Assembly: GCA_002396325.1 (NCBI GenBank)
Contig: DGXM01000007.1
Span: 13,279 to 22,368, forward strand
Direction of reading: 5' to 3'
DNA: 9,090 nt
From: Treponema sp. UBA4232
GTDB lineage: Bacteria > Spirochaetota > Spirochaetia > Treponematales > Treponemataceae
Both the position numbers and the translations under genes were made by a program. Positions within the stretch are counted from its first letter, which is position 1; each line of letters begins with the position of its first letter. This document shows positions 1 to 6,658 of the stretch, in pieces. Below the pieces are notes generated by a model that had not been told where the DNA came from, did not search any database, and worked only from the letters and a program-made list of their open reading frames with translations.

Positions 1-52
1 GAAGAACTGATGTTTTAGAGGCTTCCAAATACAAATTCCTGTCAGAAAAATA

Positions 53-92
53 CAGAATCTATAGGAAAACTACAGGAGATTGTAGGATTCTG
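53..92. repeat. Nested inverted repeat in the leader upstream of the sigma-like gene
   Basis: CAGAATC (53-59) is the exact reverse complement of GATTCTG (86-92). Directly inside it, CTACA (70-74) pairs with TGTAG (81-85) around a 6-nt loop. The right arms abut and the left arms are separated by 10 nt, so the RNA would form a 12-bp stacked hairpin with one bulge. No U-run follows, so it is not a standard intrinsic terminator. It lies about 150 nt before the chosen start at 246. It could be a 5' leader structure or the tail of an upstream transcript. Nothing else recognisable was seen in 1-245. Confidence 0.4.
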
Positions 93-232
93 AGACTTCG
101 AATGGTGGAAATCAGTCTTTTTCGAGGGAAAAACAGCGGAATTTACGTTTTTTGCACTTGGCACGGAAATTGCTTATGTATCTGTGCGGATGAACGCAGG
201 CTTTGTTCAGGCAGAGCAAAAAAAAATCAAAC

Positions 233-236
233 GGAG
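233..236 (+). promoter_or_regulatory. Shine-Dalgarno site that sets the start at 246
   Basis: GGAG at 233-236 lies 9 nt before ATG 246. An in-frame ATG at 102 has no comparable site, and the residues between 102 and 246 are cysteine-rich and unlike the rest of the protein. I therefore place the gene start at 246. Confidence 0.6.
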
Positions 237-245
237 TATAGAAAA

Positions 246-1259
246 ATGAAAGAGCTGGAAGATGTCTACAATCTGGTTAGGGAGGGAAAGATTTCGGTAG
301 ACGACGGTGCGAGGAAATTGATGGAAATTGTTTACAGAAACAAGGCGTGGTTCGGTCTTTATGCGCTTGATATGGACGAACTTCATGATTTTCTGCTGGA
401 GCAGTTCGGGAAATTCAAAAGGCTGTTTGTGATTTTCGATGAAAAAATCGGGAGCTTTCCGTCTTTTGTTTACGGAGGAATTGCACACGGACTCAAGTCT
501 TGGCGCAAAATGAAATCAAGGAAAAATTTCGATGAACTTGCGATTGACAGTCTTCAGTCGCTTGCATACGAGGAAAGCCTTTGCAATTACGGCACGCCGG
601 AAGACGCCTATTTCTGCGAGTGTCAGTCTGAAATTCCTGATATGGGCGATTTGAATTCCGTTGCAGTTAAGAAGGATGTGGATTACGGAATGTGCCGCCG
701 CGGAGAACGGACTTCAGTTACGGAAAACGCAGAGAGGAGGATTCTCAAACTGCGTAAAATTGCGGTGCTTGTGCTTACGCTGAAGTGCTGCAATTCTGTT
801 GACGAGTCCATGATTGAAAAGGCGGCGGCCGTGAGCGGAAAATCGGTGGAGGATGTGAGGTCTTTGGTGGACGAGGCCCGGAAATGCACTGAAATCAAAG
901 TGAAGAGATGGAATTCAATTCTTAGGACAAGGGACAAGGCATTTTTGTATAAACGCCGTTTCCATCTTGAGAGCGAGGCATTGGACAAATCAAGTCTTTT
1001 GTGTTCGGTTGTAAGTCAGAAGGCTTTGGTTCAGGACAGGGTGTGGGAGGAGAAAAACGGCCTCTTGAGTGAACCGAAGAAGCTGGAGCCGTCGAATATG
1101 GCGGTTGGAAGAATACTTGGAATCACGGACAGGAAGGTGAAATACATTATGGATTCCGCATCGAAGAATATGGACACGCTTTCACTAAGTCGCTATTATG
1201 GAAGGCATGAAACTTTATTTGGCAAGCGGAAATCTGAACAAAAAGCGGGAAATGAGTGA
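246..1259 (+). CDS. Divergent sigma-70-like DNA-binding protein (hypothetical)
   Basis: A 337-aa cytosolic protein with no signal peptide or membrane segment. I do not recognise a named gene. Residues 42-93 read like sigma-70 region 2: an acidic D-M-D-E-L-H-D-F-L start, an F-D-x-x-x-G-S-F-x-S-F-V core, then a basic SWRKMKSRK end. Residues 282-303 (PSNMAVGRILGITDRKVKYI) look like the region-4 helix-turn-helix. A helical middle (about 165-215) and a Cys-containing linker (C113, C124, C126, C150) separate them. Spirochaetes are known to carry divergent sigma-like proteins of this pattern; the assignment here is by eye. The start at 246 follows the ribosome site at 233-236, although the frame stays open upstream to the window edge. 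The last 62 bp overlap rdgB in another frame, suggesting one transcript. A putative promoter (TTGCAC, 17 bp, TATGTA at 175-180) is too weak to list. It could instead be a non-sigma transcription regulator. Confidence 0.75.
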   Translation: MKELEDVYNLVREGKISVDDGARKLMEIVYRNKAWFGLYALDMDELHDFLLEQFGKFKRLFVIFDEKIGSFPSFVYGGIAHGLKSWRKMKSRKNFDELAIDSLQSLAYEESLCNYGTPEDAYFCECQSEIPDMGDLNSVAVKKDVDYGMCRRGERTSVTENAERRILKLRKIAVLVLTLKCCNSVDESMIEKAAAVSGKSVEDVRSLVDEARKCTEIKVKRWNSILRTRDKAFLYKRRFHLESEALDKSSLLCSVVSQKALVQDRVWEEKNGLLSEPKKLEPSNMAVGRILGITDRKVKYIMDSASKNMDTLSLSRYYGRHETLFGKRKSEQKAGNE

Positions 1260-1887
1260 GATTTTTCCCGAGCTTGAGGTGGTGGTTCCTAAGGACGAGG
1301 GAATTGATTTCAATCATGAGGAAACGGGATGCACTTTTTATGAAAACAGTCTCATAAAGGCAAAGGCTCTGTTCGACATTGTGGGATGTCCTGTCGTGGC
1401 GGATGACTCCGGCATTTGCGTTGATGCGCTGGGTGGTGCCCCCGGAATTTATTCCTCAAGATACGGCGGCCCTTCCTTCATGCACGGAAGACCTGACGGG
1501 GCAAAGACCAGCCAGGCGGATCAGAACAGAATGCTTATCGGGCAGCTGAACGAGGCTCTTTCATCAGGAACAGAGACCCCCTCGAACGGTCGCGACGGAC
1601 TTTATCCCAACGGTCCCAGAAGCGCACGCTACATTTGTGCGATGGTTCTTTACATGGGACCGGGACGTCTTTATGTCTGCCAGGAGACGATGGAGGGCAC
1701 CATAGTAGAGAGACCTGAGGATCAGAGGGGAGAAAACGGCTTCGGATACGACCCGTTGTTTTATCTTCCGAAGTACGGCAAGACCAGCGCCGAAATCAGT
1801 CCCGATGAGAAAAATGCCATAAGCCACAGGGGAAAGGCAGCCCGTCTTCTGCAGAAGATTGCAAACGAAGTGCTTTCACTCTCCTGA
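1198..1887 (+). CDS. rdgB: XTP/dITP diphosphatase (RdgB/HAM1 family)
   Basis: Hydrolyses deaminated purine triphosphates (ITP, dITP, XTP) to monophosphate plus pyrophosphate, keeping inosine and xanthosine out of DNA and RNA. Family motifs are intact: nucleotide-binding SGNLNKK near residues 10-16, E49-N50 before the KAKAL helix, catalytic/metal ADDSG at 68-72, GENGFGYDP at 178-186 and SHRGKA at 209-214. At 229 aa it is about 30 longer than typical members. The extra length falls between the SSRYGG strand (86-91) and ARYIC (143-147), where residues about 93-104 and 124-141 look inserted. The start is uncertain. ATG 1198 adds only Met-Glu-Gly to ATG 1207, whose MKLYLAS fits the family best. 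Neither has a well-spaced ribosome site, and the 62-bp overlap with the preceding gene suggests translational coupling. The 3' end overlaps coaX by 12 bp, with no terminator between. Confidence 0.95.
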   Translation: MEGMKLYLASGNLNKKREMSEIFPELEVVVPKDEGIDFNHEETGCTFYENSLIKAKALFDIVGCPVVADDSGICVDALGGAPGIYSSRYGGPSFMHGRPDGAKTSQADQNRMLIGQLNEALSSGTETPSNGRDGLYPNGPRSARYICAMVLYMGPGRLYVCQETMEGTIVERPEDQRGENGFGYDPLFYLPKYGKTSAEISPDEKNAISHRGKAARLLQKIANEVLSLS

Positions 1888-2688
1888 TTTACCCTGAATA
1901 ATGTCGGAAACGGCCTTGAGTCCCTTTAGCGTGAGTTCCTTGTCAACAACCTGGAATGCGTCCGTGAGGGGCTTTAGGACCGAGTTCAGTCCTCCGGTTG
2001 CCACGACATGCACCGATTCAGGACTGTCGCCGGAGATTTTTTTCAAATCAGCCTTCACCTGCGAAATCAGGTATTCCACAAGTCCTTTGTAGCCAAGGAC
2101 AACCCCTGCCTGTATAGCTTCCTTTGTGGTGCTTCCCAGTGATGACGGAGGGGCCTCAAGCGGTACGACGGGAAGCTGTGCGGTGTTGGATGCAAGGGAG
2201 TGTATTGCGGTGCGGAGTCCGGGTGAAATCGTGATGCCCTGGATTATGCCTTTTGAATCAGTCACGGTGAGCGTGAGGGCTGTTCCGAAATCAACGACGA
2301 TGTTTGCTTCCCCGAACATTTTCCATGCTCCGACTGCGTTGCAGAGAAGGTCTGTTCCAAGCTCGTGGGTGCTTCCTCCGGGAAGTCTTACGGGGAGTGT
2401 GCCGTCAAGAGAAAGCGTGGAGCGGAGTACGTAAGGCTTTTTTCTTGTGATGCGGTTGCATACGGTTATGAACGGGCCTATCAAATCCGGGACCACCGAG
2501 CTTATTATGCTTTTGTCAATGTCTTCTCCGCTGATTCCCGCATCCCTCATAAGTGTGAGGACTACGGATGTGTATTCGTCGCCGGTTCTTCGTGCGTCCG
2601 AGGCAATGCGCCACTGGCAGAGGATTTTGTCCCCGTCGAAAACTGCGGCCACCACGTTTGTGTTTCCAATGTCAAGAGCGAAAAGCAT
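1876..2688 (-). CDS. coaX: Type III pantothenate kinase
   Basis: Phosphorylates pantothenate to 4'-phosphopantothenate, the first step of coenzyme A synthesis, in the cytosol. The 270-aa length is normal for the family. The fold's ASKHA phosphate-binding elements are visible: DIGNTN at 6-11, VVDFGTALT at 131-139, GITISPGLR at 151-159 and ATGGLN at 230-235. The pantothenate-pocket segment reads HELGTDLLCNAVGA (108-121). D113 is kept, but the usual following Arg of the family D-R pair is Leu here. The start at 2688 has GGAG 7 nt upstream (2696-2699). It is transcribed away from hisS from a shared promoter region, with a leader of roughly 77 nt. Its stop overlaps the end of the convergent rdgB. 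Confidence 0.95.
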   Translation of the reverse strand: MLFALDIGNTNVVAAVFDGDKILCQWRIASDARRTGDEYTSVVLTLMRDAGISGEDIDKSIISSVVPDLIGPFITVCNRITRKKPYVLRSTLSLDGTLPVRLPGGSTHELGTDLLCNAVGAWKMFGEANIVVDFGTALTLTVTDSKGIIQGITISPGLRTAIHSLASNTAQLPVVPLEAPPSSLGSTTKEAIQAGVVLGYKGLVEYLISQVKADLKKISGDSPESVHVVATGGLNSVLKPLTDAFQVVDKELTLKGLKAVSDIIQGKSGE

Positions 2689-2747
2689 ATAGATTCTCCG
2701 TATGATTTTGATTTTCGTGCAAGGGAATTTCTAAATAACAGGGTTAC

Positions 2748-2776
2748 TTGAAATAATCCGATGATAGCTATATTAT
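2748..2776 (+). promoter_or_regulatory. hisS promoter, predicted start at the ATG itself
   Basis: TTGAAA (2748-2753), a 17-bp spacer and TATTAT (2771-2776); each box matches the sigma-70 consensus at 5 of 6 positions. The expected start, about 7 nt past the -10 box, is 2783, the A of the hisS ATG. No Shine-Dalgarno-like sequence lies in 2761-2782. Together these predict a leaderless hisS mRNA. Confidence 0.75.
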
Positions 2777-2779
2777 AGC
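2767..2779. repeat. Perfect 13-bp palindrome at the hisS/coaX promoters
   Basis: GCTATA, a single central T, then TATAGC. The sequence is its own reverse complement except for the middle base, so it presents a -10-like hexamer on both strands (TATTAT forward at 2771-2776, TATAAT reverse at 2777-2772). It could also be a dimeric protein operator, but the promoter reading explains it. Confidence 0.85.
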
Positions 2780-2800
2780 AATATGGAAACTCTGATTCAA
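2772..2800 (-). promoter_or_regulatory. coaX promoter, overlapping the hisS promoter
   Basis: On the minus strand, TTGAAT (2800-2795), a 17-bp spacer and a consensus TATAAT (2777-2772). The predicted transcript start is near 2765. The -35 box lies inside the first hisS codons, and the -10 box shares five base pairs with that of hisS, so the two polymerases should exclude each other. Confidence 0.7.
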
Positions 2801-4087
2801 CCGAAAGTTTTAAAAGGATTCCGGGATTTCCTTCCCGTGGATGAGATTGTCCGCTCCGATCTTATCGAGAAGCTGACCCGCACTTACCGCTCATACGGAT
2901 TCGTTCCTATTGACACTCCTGTTCTTGAGTACACCGAGATTCTGCTCAGAAAAAGCAACGGTGAGACTGAAAAGCAGGTGTTCCGCTTCGAGGACAACGG
3001 ACACCGCGATGTTGCAATGCGCTTTGACCTTACAGTGCCGTTCGCCCGTTTTACGGCAGAGCACCGCGAGGAACTTTATTTCCCTTTCAAACGCTACCAT
3101 ATTGCAAAGGTGTGGAGAGGCGAGAAGCCGCAGGCAGGACGCTACAGGGAATTCGTCCAGTGCGATTTCGATACGGTGGGTTCTGATTCCGCCAATGCCG
3201 ATTTCGAGATTCTTTCCCTTATGAAAAGCGCTCTGTCTGAAATCGGTGTGGACAAAGTGCACATCCACGTGAACCACAGGGGCATTTTCAACCGCTTCCT
3301 TGCAAAAGTCAATGCCGCAGAAAAATCAGAGGACGTTCTCCGCATTGTTGACAAGCTCGCCAAAGTGGGTGCCGATGAAGTGAATCGTGAGCTTACCGAA
3401 GTGACCGGTTCTGCCGATTCCGCATCTCAAATCCTTGAGTACATACAGGGGACCTCTTCCTTTGAGGAGACACTTTCACACATAGAGACGATGGCTGGAG
3501 GCCCCGCAGAAGATACGCAGCGCATGAGGGACATCTTTGCCATGATGAAGGCTGCCGGAATCGAGTCTTCCTACATTCTTGATCCGAGTATCACACGCGG
3601 ACTTGACTATTACACGGGCGTTGTCTACGAGACCTTCCTTGACGACCTTCCCTCCATCGGTTCCGTGTGTTCCGGCGGAAGATACGACAATCTTGCGGGG
3701 CTTTACATGAAGGACAAGGTTCCCGGAGTTGGTGCCAGCATCGGGCTCGACAGGTTGATTGCAGGTCTCACGGAGCTTGGACTTACAGCTGAAAAGGGAA
3801 GCTATCTTGACGCGGAGATTTACAACACTGATTCGAATCTTTCAATCCACTATCAGGGTGTTGCAAGCCGCCTGCGCGGAATGGGTGTTTCCGTTGAGGT
3901 TTTCCCCGATACTCTTAAGATGGCAAGACAGTACGCCGTGACGGAAAAGAAGGGCATGCAGTGGGGCATAATCATCAATGCCGAAGACGCGGGAAAGAAT
4001 CTGCTCACTCTGAAAAACCTCAAGACCCGTGAACAGTATGCGGGACTCACAGTGGAGCAGGCAGCGGAAAAAATTCTTGCACGCTGA
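2783..4087 (+). CDS. hisS: Histidyl-tRNA synthetase, class II
   Basis: Charges tRNA-His with histidine using ATP, in the cytosol. The 434-aa length is normal. The class II catalytic domain comes first: motif 1 around 38-52 (YGFVPIDTPVLEYTE), MRFDLTVPFARF at 79-90, motif 2 KVWRGEKPQAGRYREF at 109-124, the histidine-binding RGLDYYTG at 272-279, SGGRYDNL at 297-304 and motif 3 GASIGLDRL at 317-325. A helical insertion spans about 175-260 and the anticodon-binding domain about 340-434. The MRFDLTVPFARF and RYREFVQCDFD wording is that of the archaeal/eukaryotic-type enzymes rather than the E. coli LRPEGT type. The start at 2783 is supported by the conserved N-terminal KVLKGFRDFLP, although there is no ribosome site. 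The promoter placement implies a leaderless message. It ends at a strong terminator shared with the convergent dnaQ. Confidence 0.97.
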   Translation: METLIQPKVLKGFRDFLPVDEIVRSDLIEKLTRTYRSYGFVPIDTPVLEYTEILLRKSNGETEKQVFRFEDNGHRDVAMRFDLTVPFARFTAEHREELYFPFKRYHIAKVWRGEKPQAGRYREFVQCDFDTVGSDSANADFEILSLMKSALSEIGVDKVHIHVNHRGIFNRFLAKVNAAEKSEDVLRIVDKLAKVGADEVNRELTEVTGSADSASQILEYIQGTSSFEETLSHIETMAGGPAEDTQRMRDIFAMMKAAGIESSYILDPSITRGLDYYTGVVYETFLDDLPSIGSVCSGGRYDNLAGLYMKDKVPGVGASIGLDRLIAGLTELGLTAEKGSYLDAEIYNTDSNLSIHYQGVASRLRGMGVSVEVFPDTLKMARQYAVTEKKGMQWGIIINAEDAGKNLLTLKNLKTREQYAGLTVEQAAEKILAR

Positions 4088-4112
4088 TTCTTGACGTAAA
4101 AAACACCGCAAT

Positions 4113-4163
4113 GAAAAAGGCCTCTTCGCGGGAAAAAATCCTGCAAAGGGGCCTTCGTTTTTC
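4113..4163. terminator. Bidirectional intrinsic terminator between hisS and dnaQ
   Basis: AAGGCC (4117-4122) pairs with GGCCTT (4150-4155). The stem continues inward through about ten further pairs (with wobbles and one mismatch) to an A-rich loop at 4134-4138. The hairpin is flanked by AAAAA (4114-4118, overlapping the stem) on the left and TTTTT (4158-4162) on the right, so it gives a U-tract in both directions. It serves the convergent hisS and dnaQ/mutase transcripts. Confidence 0.88.
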
Positions 4164-4175
4164 CAATGAAAAAAT

Positions 4176-4862
4176 CTAGAACAGCTCAAGCTGTGATGCA
4201 GTCTGAACAGGTTTTTCCATCACGATGGGATCAAAATCCTTCTGTTTTGGAATGGAGTCCTTCAGTATGCGCTGAAAAATCTCCATGAGAACGCGGGCAT
4301 CGTCATCGGCGCGGTGGGCTGAAAGCACTTCCACGTTGAATCTTTTTGCGAGCGTCTGGAGCTTGTACTGACCTTTTTCTGCTTCCTGCTTGAACTCAGG
4401 GTAAACCCATCTGGCAAGGGGCAGCGAGTCTATGGTGGTGTTCGGCACGGAAGGAAGCCCCATGCGCATCATCTCCATATTCAGGAAGCCCAGGTCGAAC
4501 TGTGCATTGTGTGCCACAAGAATAGTTTCCTTGTCTCCCAGAAACGAGAGGAATTCGGGCATGACTTTCGACGCGACAGGGCAGTTTTCCACCATCTCGT
4601 TCGTGATATGGGTCAGCTCCACCAAAAAAGGCGGTATCTTTACGGGCGGCCTTATCAGCTGGTCGTAGCGGGCGATTTCCCCGTTGCAGTTGAATTTAAC
4701 CGCACCGATTTCCGTAAGATAGTCATTCTGGCACTCAAGTCCCGTGGTTTCCGTGTCAAAGGCTACGAAAGTGGCTCCGCTGTAGAAGAGTTTTGCCAGA
4801 TGCTCGTAGTCCTTGAACATATACACTTTGGGCTTGACTGCTGTGGAGTTATTTTGCAGCAT
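4176..4862 (-). CDS. dnaQ: DnaQ-family 3'-5' exonuclease (Pol III epsilon-like)
   Basis: A DEDDh exonuclease that removes 3'-terminal nucleotides, probably proofreading for DNA polymerase III. With the start at 4862 it has 228 aa. Exo I is FDTETTG (D36, E38), Exo II is AHNAQFD with D123, and Exo III is HRADDDA (H183, D188). All five expected catalytic residues are present. The protein ends in QLELF (224-228), close to the canonical sliding-clamp-binding pentapeptide QL(S/D)LF, which supports a replisome or repair role. The frame stays open to 4913, but ATG 4862 is preferred: TAAGG lies 9 nt upstream and the extra N-terminus would be encoded wholly inside the mutase gene. This start overlaps the mutase 3' end by 14 nt, so the two are probably co-transcribed and coupled. 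It could be a stand-alone repair or RNA exonuclease rather than true epsilon. Confidence 0.9.
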   Translation of the reverse strand: MLQNNSTAVKPKVYMFKDYEHLAKLFYSGATFVAFDTETTGLECQNDYLTEIGAVKFNCNGEIARYDQLIRPPVKIPPFLVELTHITNEMVENCPVASKVMPEFLSFLGDKETILVAHNAQFDLGFLNMEMMRMGLPSVPNTTIDSLPLARWVYPEFKQEAEKGQYKLQTLAKRFNVEVLSAHRADDDARVLMEIFQRILKDSIPKQKDFDPIVMEKPVQTASQLELF

Positions 4863-6630
4863 CAAGAATCGCCTTAATCTCCGTGGAAATATTGTCGCAG
4901 AGTGATGCGGCATCCTTCTTGGCGGCTTCCAGAGCTTCGTCGGTAGCGGCTGAAACAGGCACTGAACTGTTGATGTAGAACTTGATTTTGGGCTCTGTTC
5001 CGGAAGGACGCGCGCTCACGATAGTGCCTCCCTCAAGGAAGAACTGAAGCACGTTGCTCTTCGGAAATGAAAGCGGAGTCTTCTTTGCCGGGGCTGCCGG
5101 GTCGAATGACACGCTCTGCTGAATGTCGCGGATGCGGAGAACCTTCTTTCCGCCCAGAGTCTTGAGACCTTCCTCACGAAGCTTCGTCATGATTCCGCCC
5201 ATAATCTTCGGACCTGAGATTCCCTCGAAGTACTTGCTGATGGATCTGTCCTCGAAGTAACCGTATTTCTTGTACATGTCGTTCAGATGCTCGAGGAGAC
5301 TCTTTCCCTTGCTTGCCCAGTAGAGCGTCATTTCCGCACACATGGCGGCGGCTGAAACACCGTCCTTGTCGCGCACTTCGGTTTCCACAAGGTATCCGTA
5401 GCTTTCCTCAAGTCCGAACACGTAATTCTTCCTGCCGCTCTTTTCGTACTCGCCTTCAAGATATGCAATCCACTTGAATCCCGTGAGCACTTCCTCAAGG
5501 TCGACATTGTAGTTCTTTGCGATTGCATCCACGAACGGGCTTGTTACTATTGAACGGATGAGAACCGGATTTGCGGGCATCTTGTTGAATTCCTTCTTTG
5601 AGAGGAGCACGTAGTCGGCAAGCAGTGCACCCATCTGGTTTCCCGTCACGAGCACGTAGTTTCCGTTCTTGTCGGGGAATGCCGTTCCGAAGCGGTCTGC
5701 ATCGGGGTCTGTCGCCATAACGACGTCGGCCTTTTCCTTCTTTGCGAGATCAACGGCCATCTTGAGCGCGGGAGCTTCCTCAGGGTTCGGTTTTTCCACT
5801 GTGGGAAAGTCTCCGTTTCCTTCGCGCTGTTCGGGCACTGTGATGACGTTCAGTCCCAGGTCTCCCAGAACCTTTTCAACGTGCATGGCTCCCGTTCCAT
5901 GGAGAGGCGTGTAGACTACCTTTACGGATGAAGCCTTTTCCTTGATGAGGTCGGGGCGGTAAAGGTTGCTCTTTATCATATTCTGGAACTTTTCGTCAAC
6001 TTCCTTGTCAATCAGAACGATTTTTCCTGATTTGATTCCCTCTTCGCGGCTTATGGTCTTTACTTCCTTGACTGCGTTCACTTCGTCGATGATTCCCTTG
6101 TCGTGGGGCTCAACAACCTGTGCTCCGTCTGACCAGTATGCCTTGTATCCGTTGTACTTCGGCGGATTGTGGCTTGCCGTGACGACAACGCCTGTCTGGC
6201 TTCCGAAAAGACGGATTGCAAAGCTGAGCTCAGGAGTGGGGCGGAGGCTTGTGAAAAGATACGCCTTGATTCCGTTTGCGGCAAATACGCGTGCCGTGAT
6301 GTCGGAGAACTTGTCGTGGTTTCTGCGGCTGTCGTAAGCGATGCATGCGCTCAGGGTTCCTTCAGCGGCCTCTTTGGGGAATGCCTTGATGATGTAGTTT
6401 GCAAGTCCCTGGGTGGCTTTTGAAATATTCAGTGTGTTCATGCGGTTGGTTCCGCCTCCCATCACACCGCGAAGACCTCCTGTACCGAATTCCAGGCTCT
6501 GGTAAAAGCGGTCCTCGAGCTCGGCCATATCTTTTTTGGCCACCAAGTCTTCAACTTCCTTGCGGAATGCCTCATCCTTCTCCTCGGCGATATACTGCCG
6601 GGCGCGTGAAAGAATCTCGTTTTCTTCCAT
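4849..6630 (-). CDS. Alpha-D-phosphohexomutase (phosphoglucomutase/phosphomannomutase, PGM2-like)
   Basis: Interconverts hexose 1- and 6-phosphates (glucose and/or mannose) in the cytosol through a phosphoserine and a bis-phosphate intermediate. At 593 aa it matches the long PGM2-like/PgcA-like branch rather than the 450-aa bacterial PMM/PGM type. The four active-site loops are intact: phosphoserine TASHNPPKYNGYK at 151-163 (S153), Mg-binding DPDADRFG at 308-315, sugar-binding GLEESYG at 406-412 and phosphate-binding RPSGTEPKIK at 541-550. An N-terminal FGTGGLRGVMGGGTNRMN (48-65) is typical of this branch. The start at 6630 has GAGGA 5 nt upstream. An extended -10 promoter lies near 6735-6743. 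The 3' end carries the start codon of dnaQ. Substrate preference (glucose, mannose or pentose phosphate) cannot be read from sequence. Confidence 0.93.
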   Translation of the reverse strand: MEENEILSRARQYIAEEKDEAFRKEVEDLVAKKDMAELEDRFYQSLEFGTGGLRGVMGGGTNRMNTLNISKATQGLANYIIKAFPKEAAEGTLSACIAYDSRRNHDKFSDITARVFAANGIKAYLFTSLRPTPELSFAIRLFGSQTGVVVTASHNPPKYNGYKAYWSDGAQVVEPHDKGIIDEVNAVKEVKTISREEGIKSGKIVLIDKEVDEKFQNMIKSNLYRPDLIKEKASSVKVVYTPLHGTGAMHVEKVLGDLGLNVITVPEQREGNGDFPTVEKPNPEEAPALKMAVDLAKKEKADVVMATDPDADRFGTAFPDKNGNYVLVTGNQMGALLADYVLLSKKEFNKMPANPVLIRSIVTSPFVDAIAKNYNVDLEEVLTGFKWIAYLEGEYEKSGRKNYVFGLEESYGYLVETEVRDKDGVSAAAMCAEMTLYWASKGKSLLEHLNDMYKKYGYFEDRSISKYFEGISGPKIMGGIMTKLREEGLKTLGGKKVLRIRDIQQSVSFDPAAPAKKTPLSFPKSNVLQFFLEGGTIVSARPSGTEPKIKFYINSSVPVSAATDEALEAAKKDAASLCDNISTEIKAILDAAK

Positions 6631-6658
6631 AACTGTCCTCTTTTTTTTAGTCTATGAA

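Noticed and set aside
1..18. Tail of an upstream gene (EELMF-stop)
   Set aside because: Only five codons are visible; no evidence beyond a stop.
11..20. TGTTTTAGAG as a CRISPR repeat start
   Set aside because: Single occurrence, with no repeat-spacer periodicity anywhere in the window.
152..180. TTGCAC-N17-TATGTA as promoter of the sigma-like gene
   Set aside because: Each box matches only 3 of 6 consensus positions; not distinguishable from chance.
102..245. N-terminal extension of the sigma-like protein from ATG 102 (or further upstream, as the frame is open to base 3)
   Set aside because: The residues are Cys-rich and unlike the rest, contain the leader region, and have no ribosome site. 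GGAG before ATG 246 is better.
4863..4913. N-terminal extension of the exonuclease from 4913
   Set aside because: Encoded entirely within the mutase 3' end; Arg/Phe-rich and not family-like. ATG 4862 has the ribosome site.
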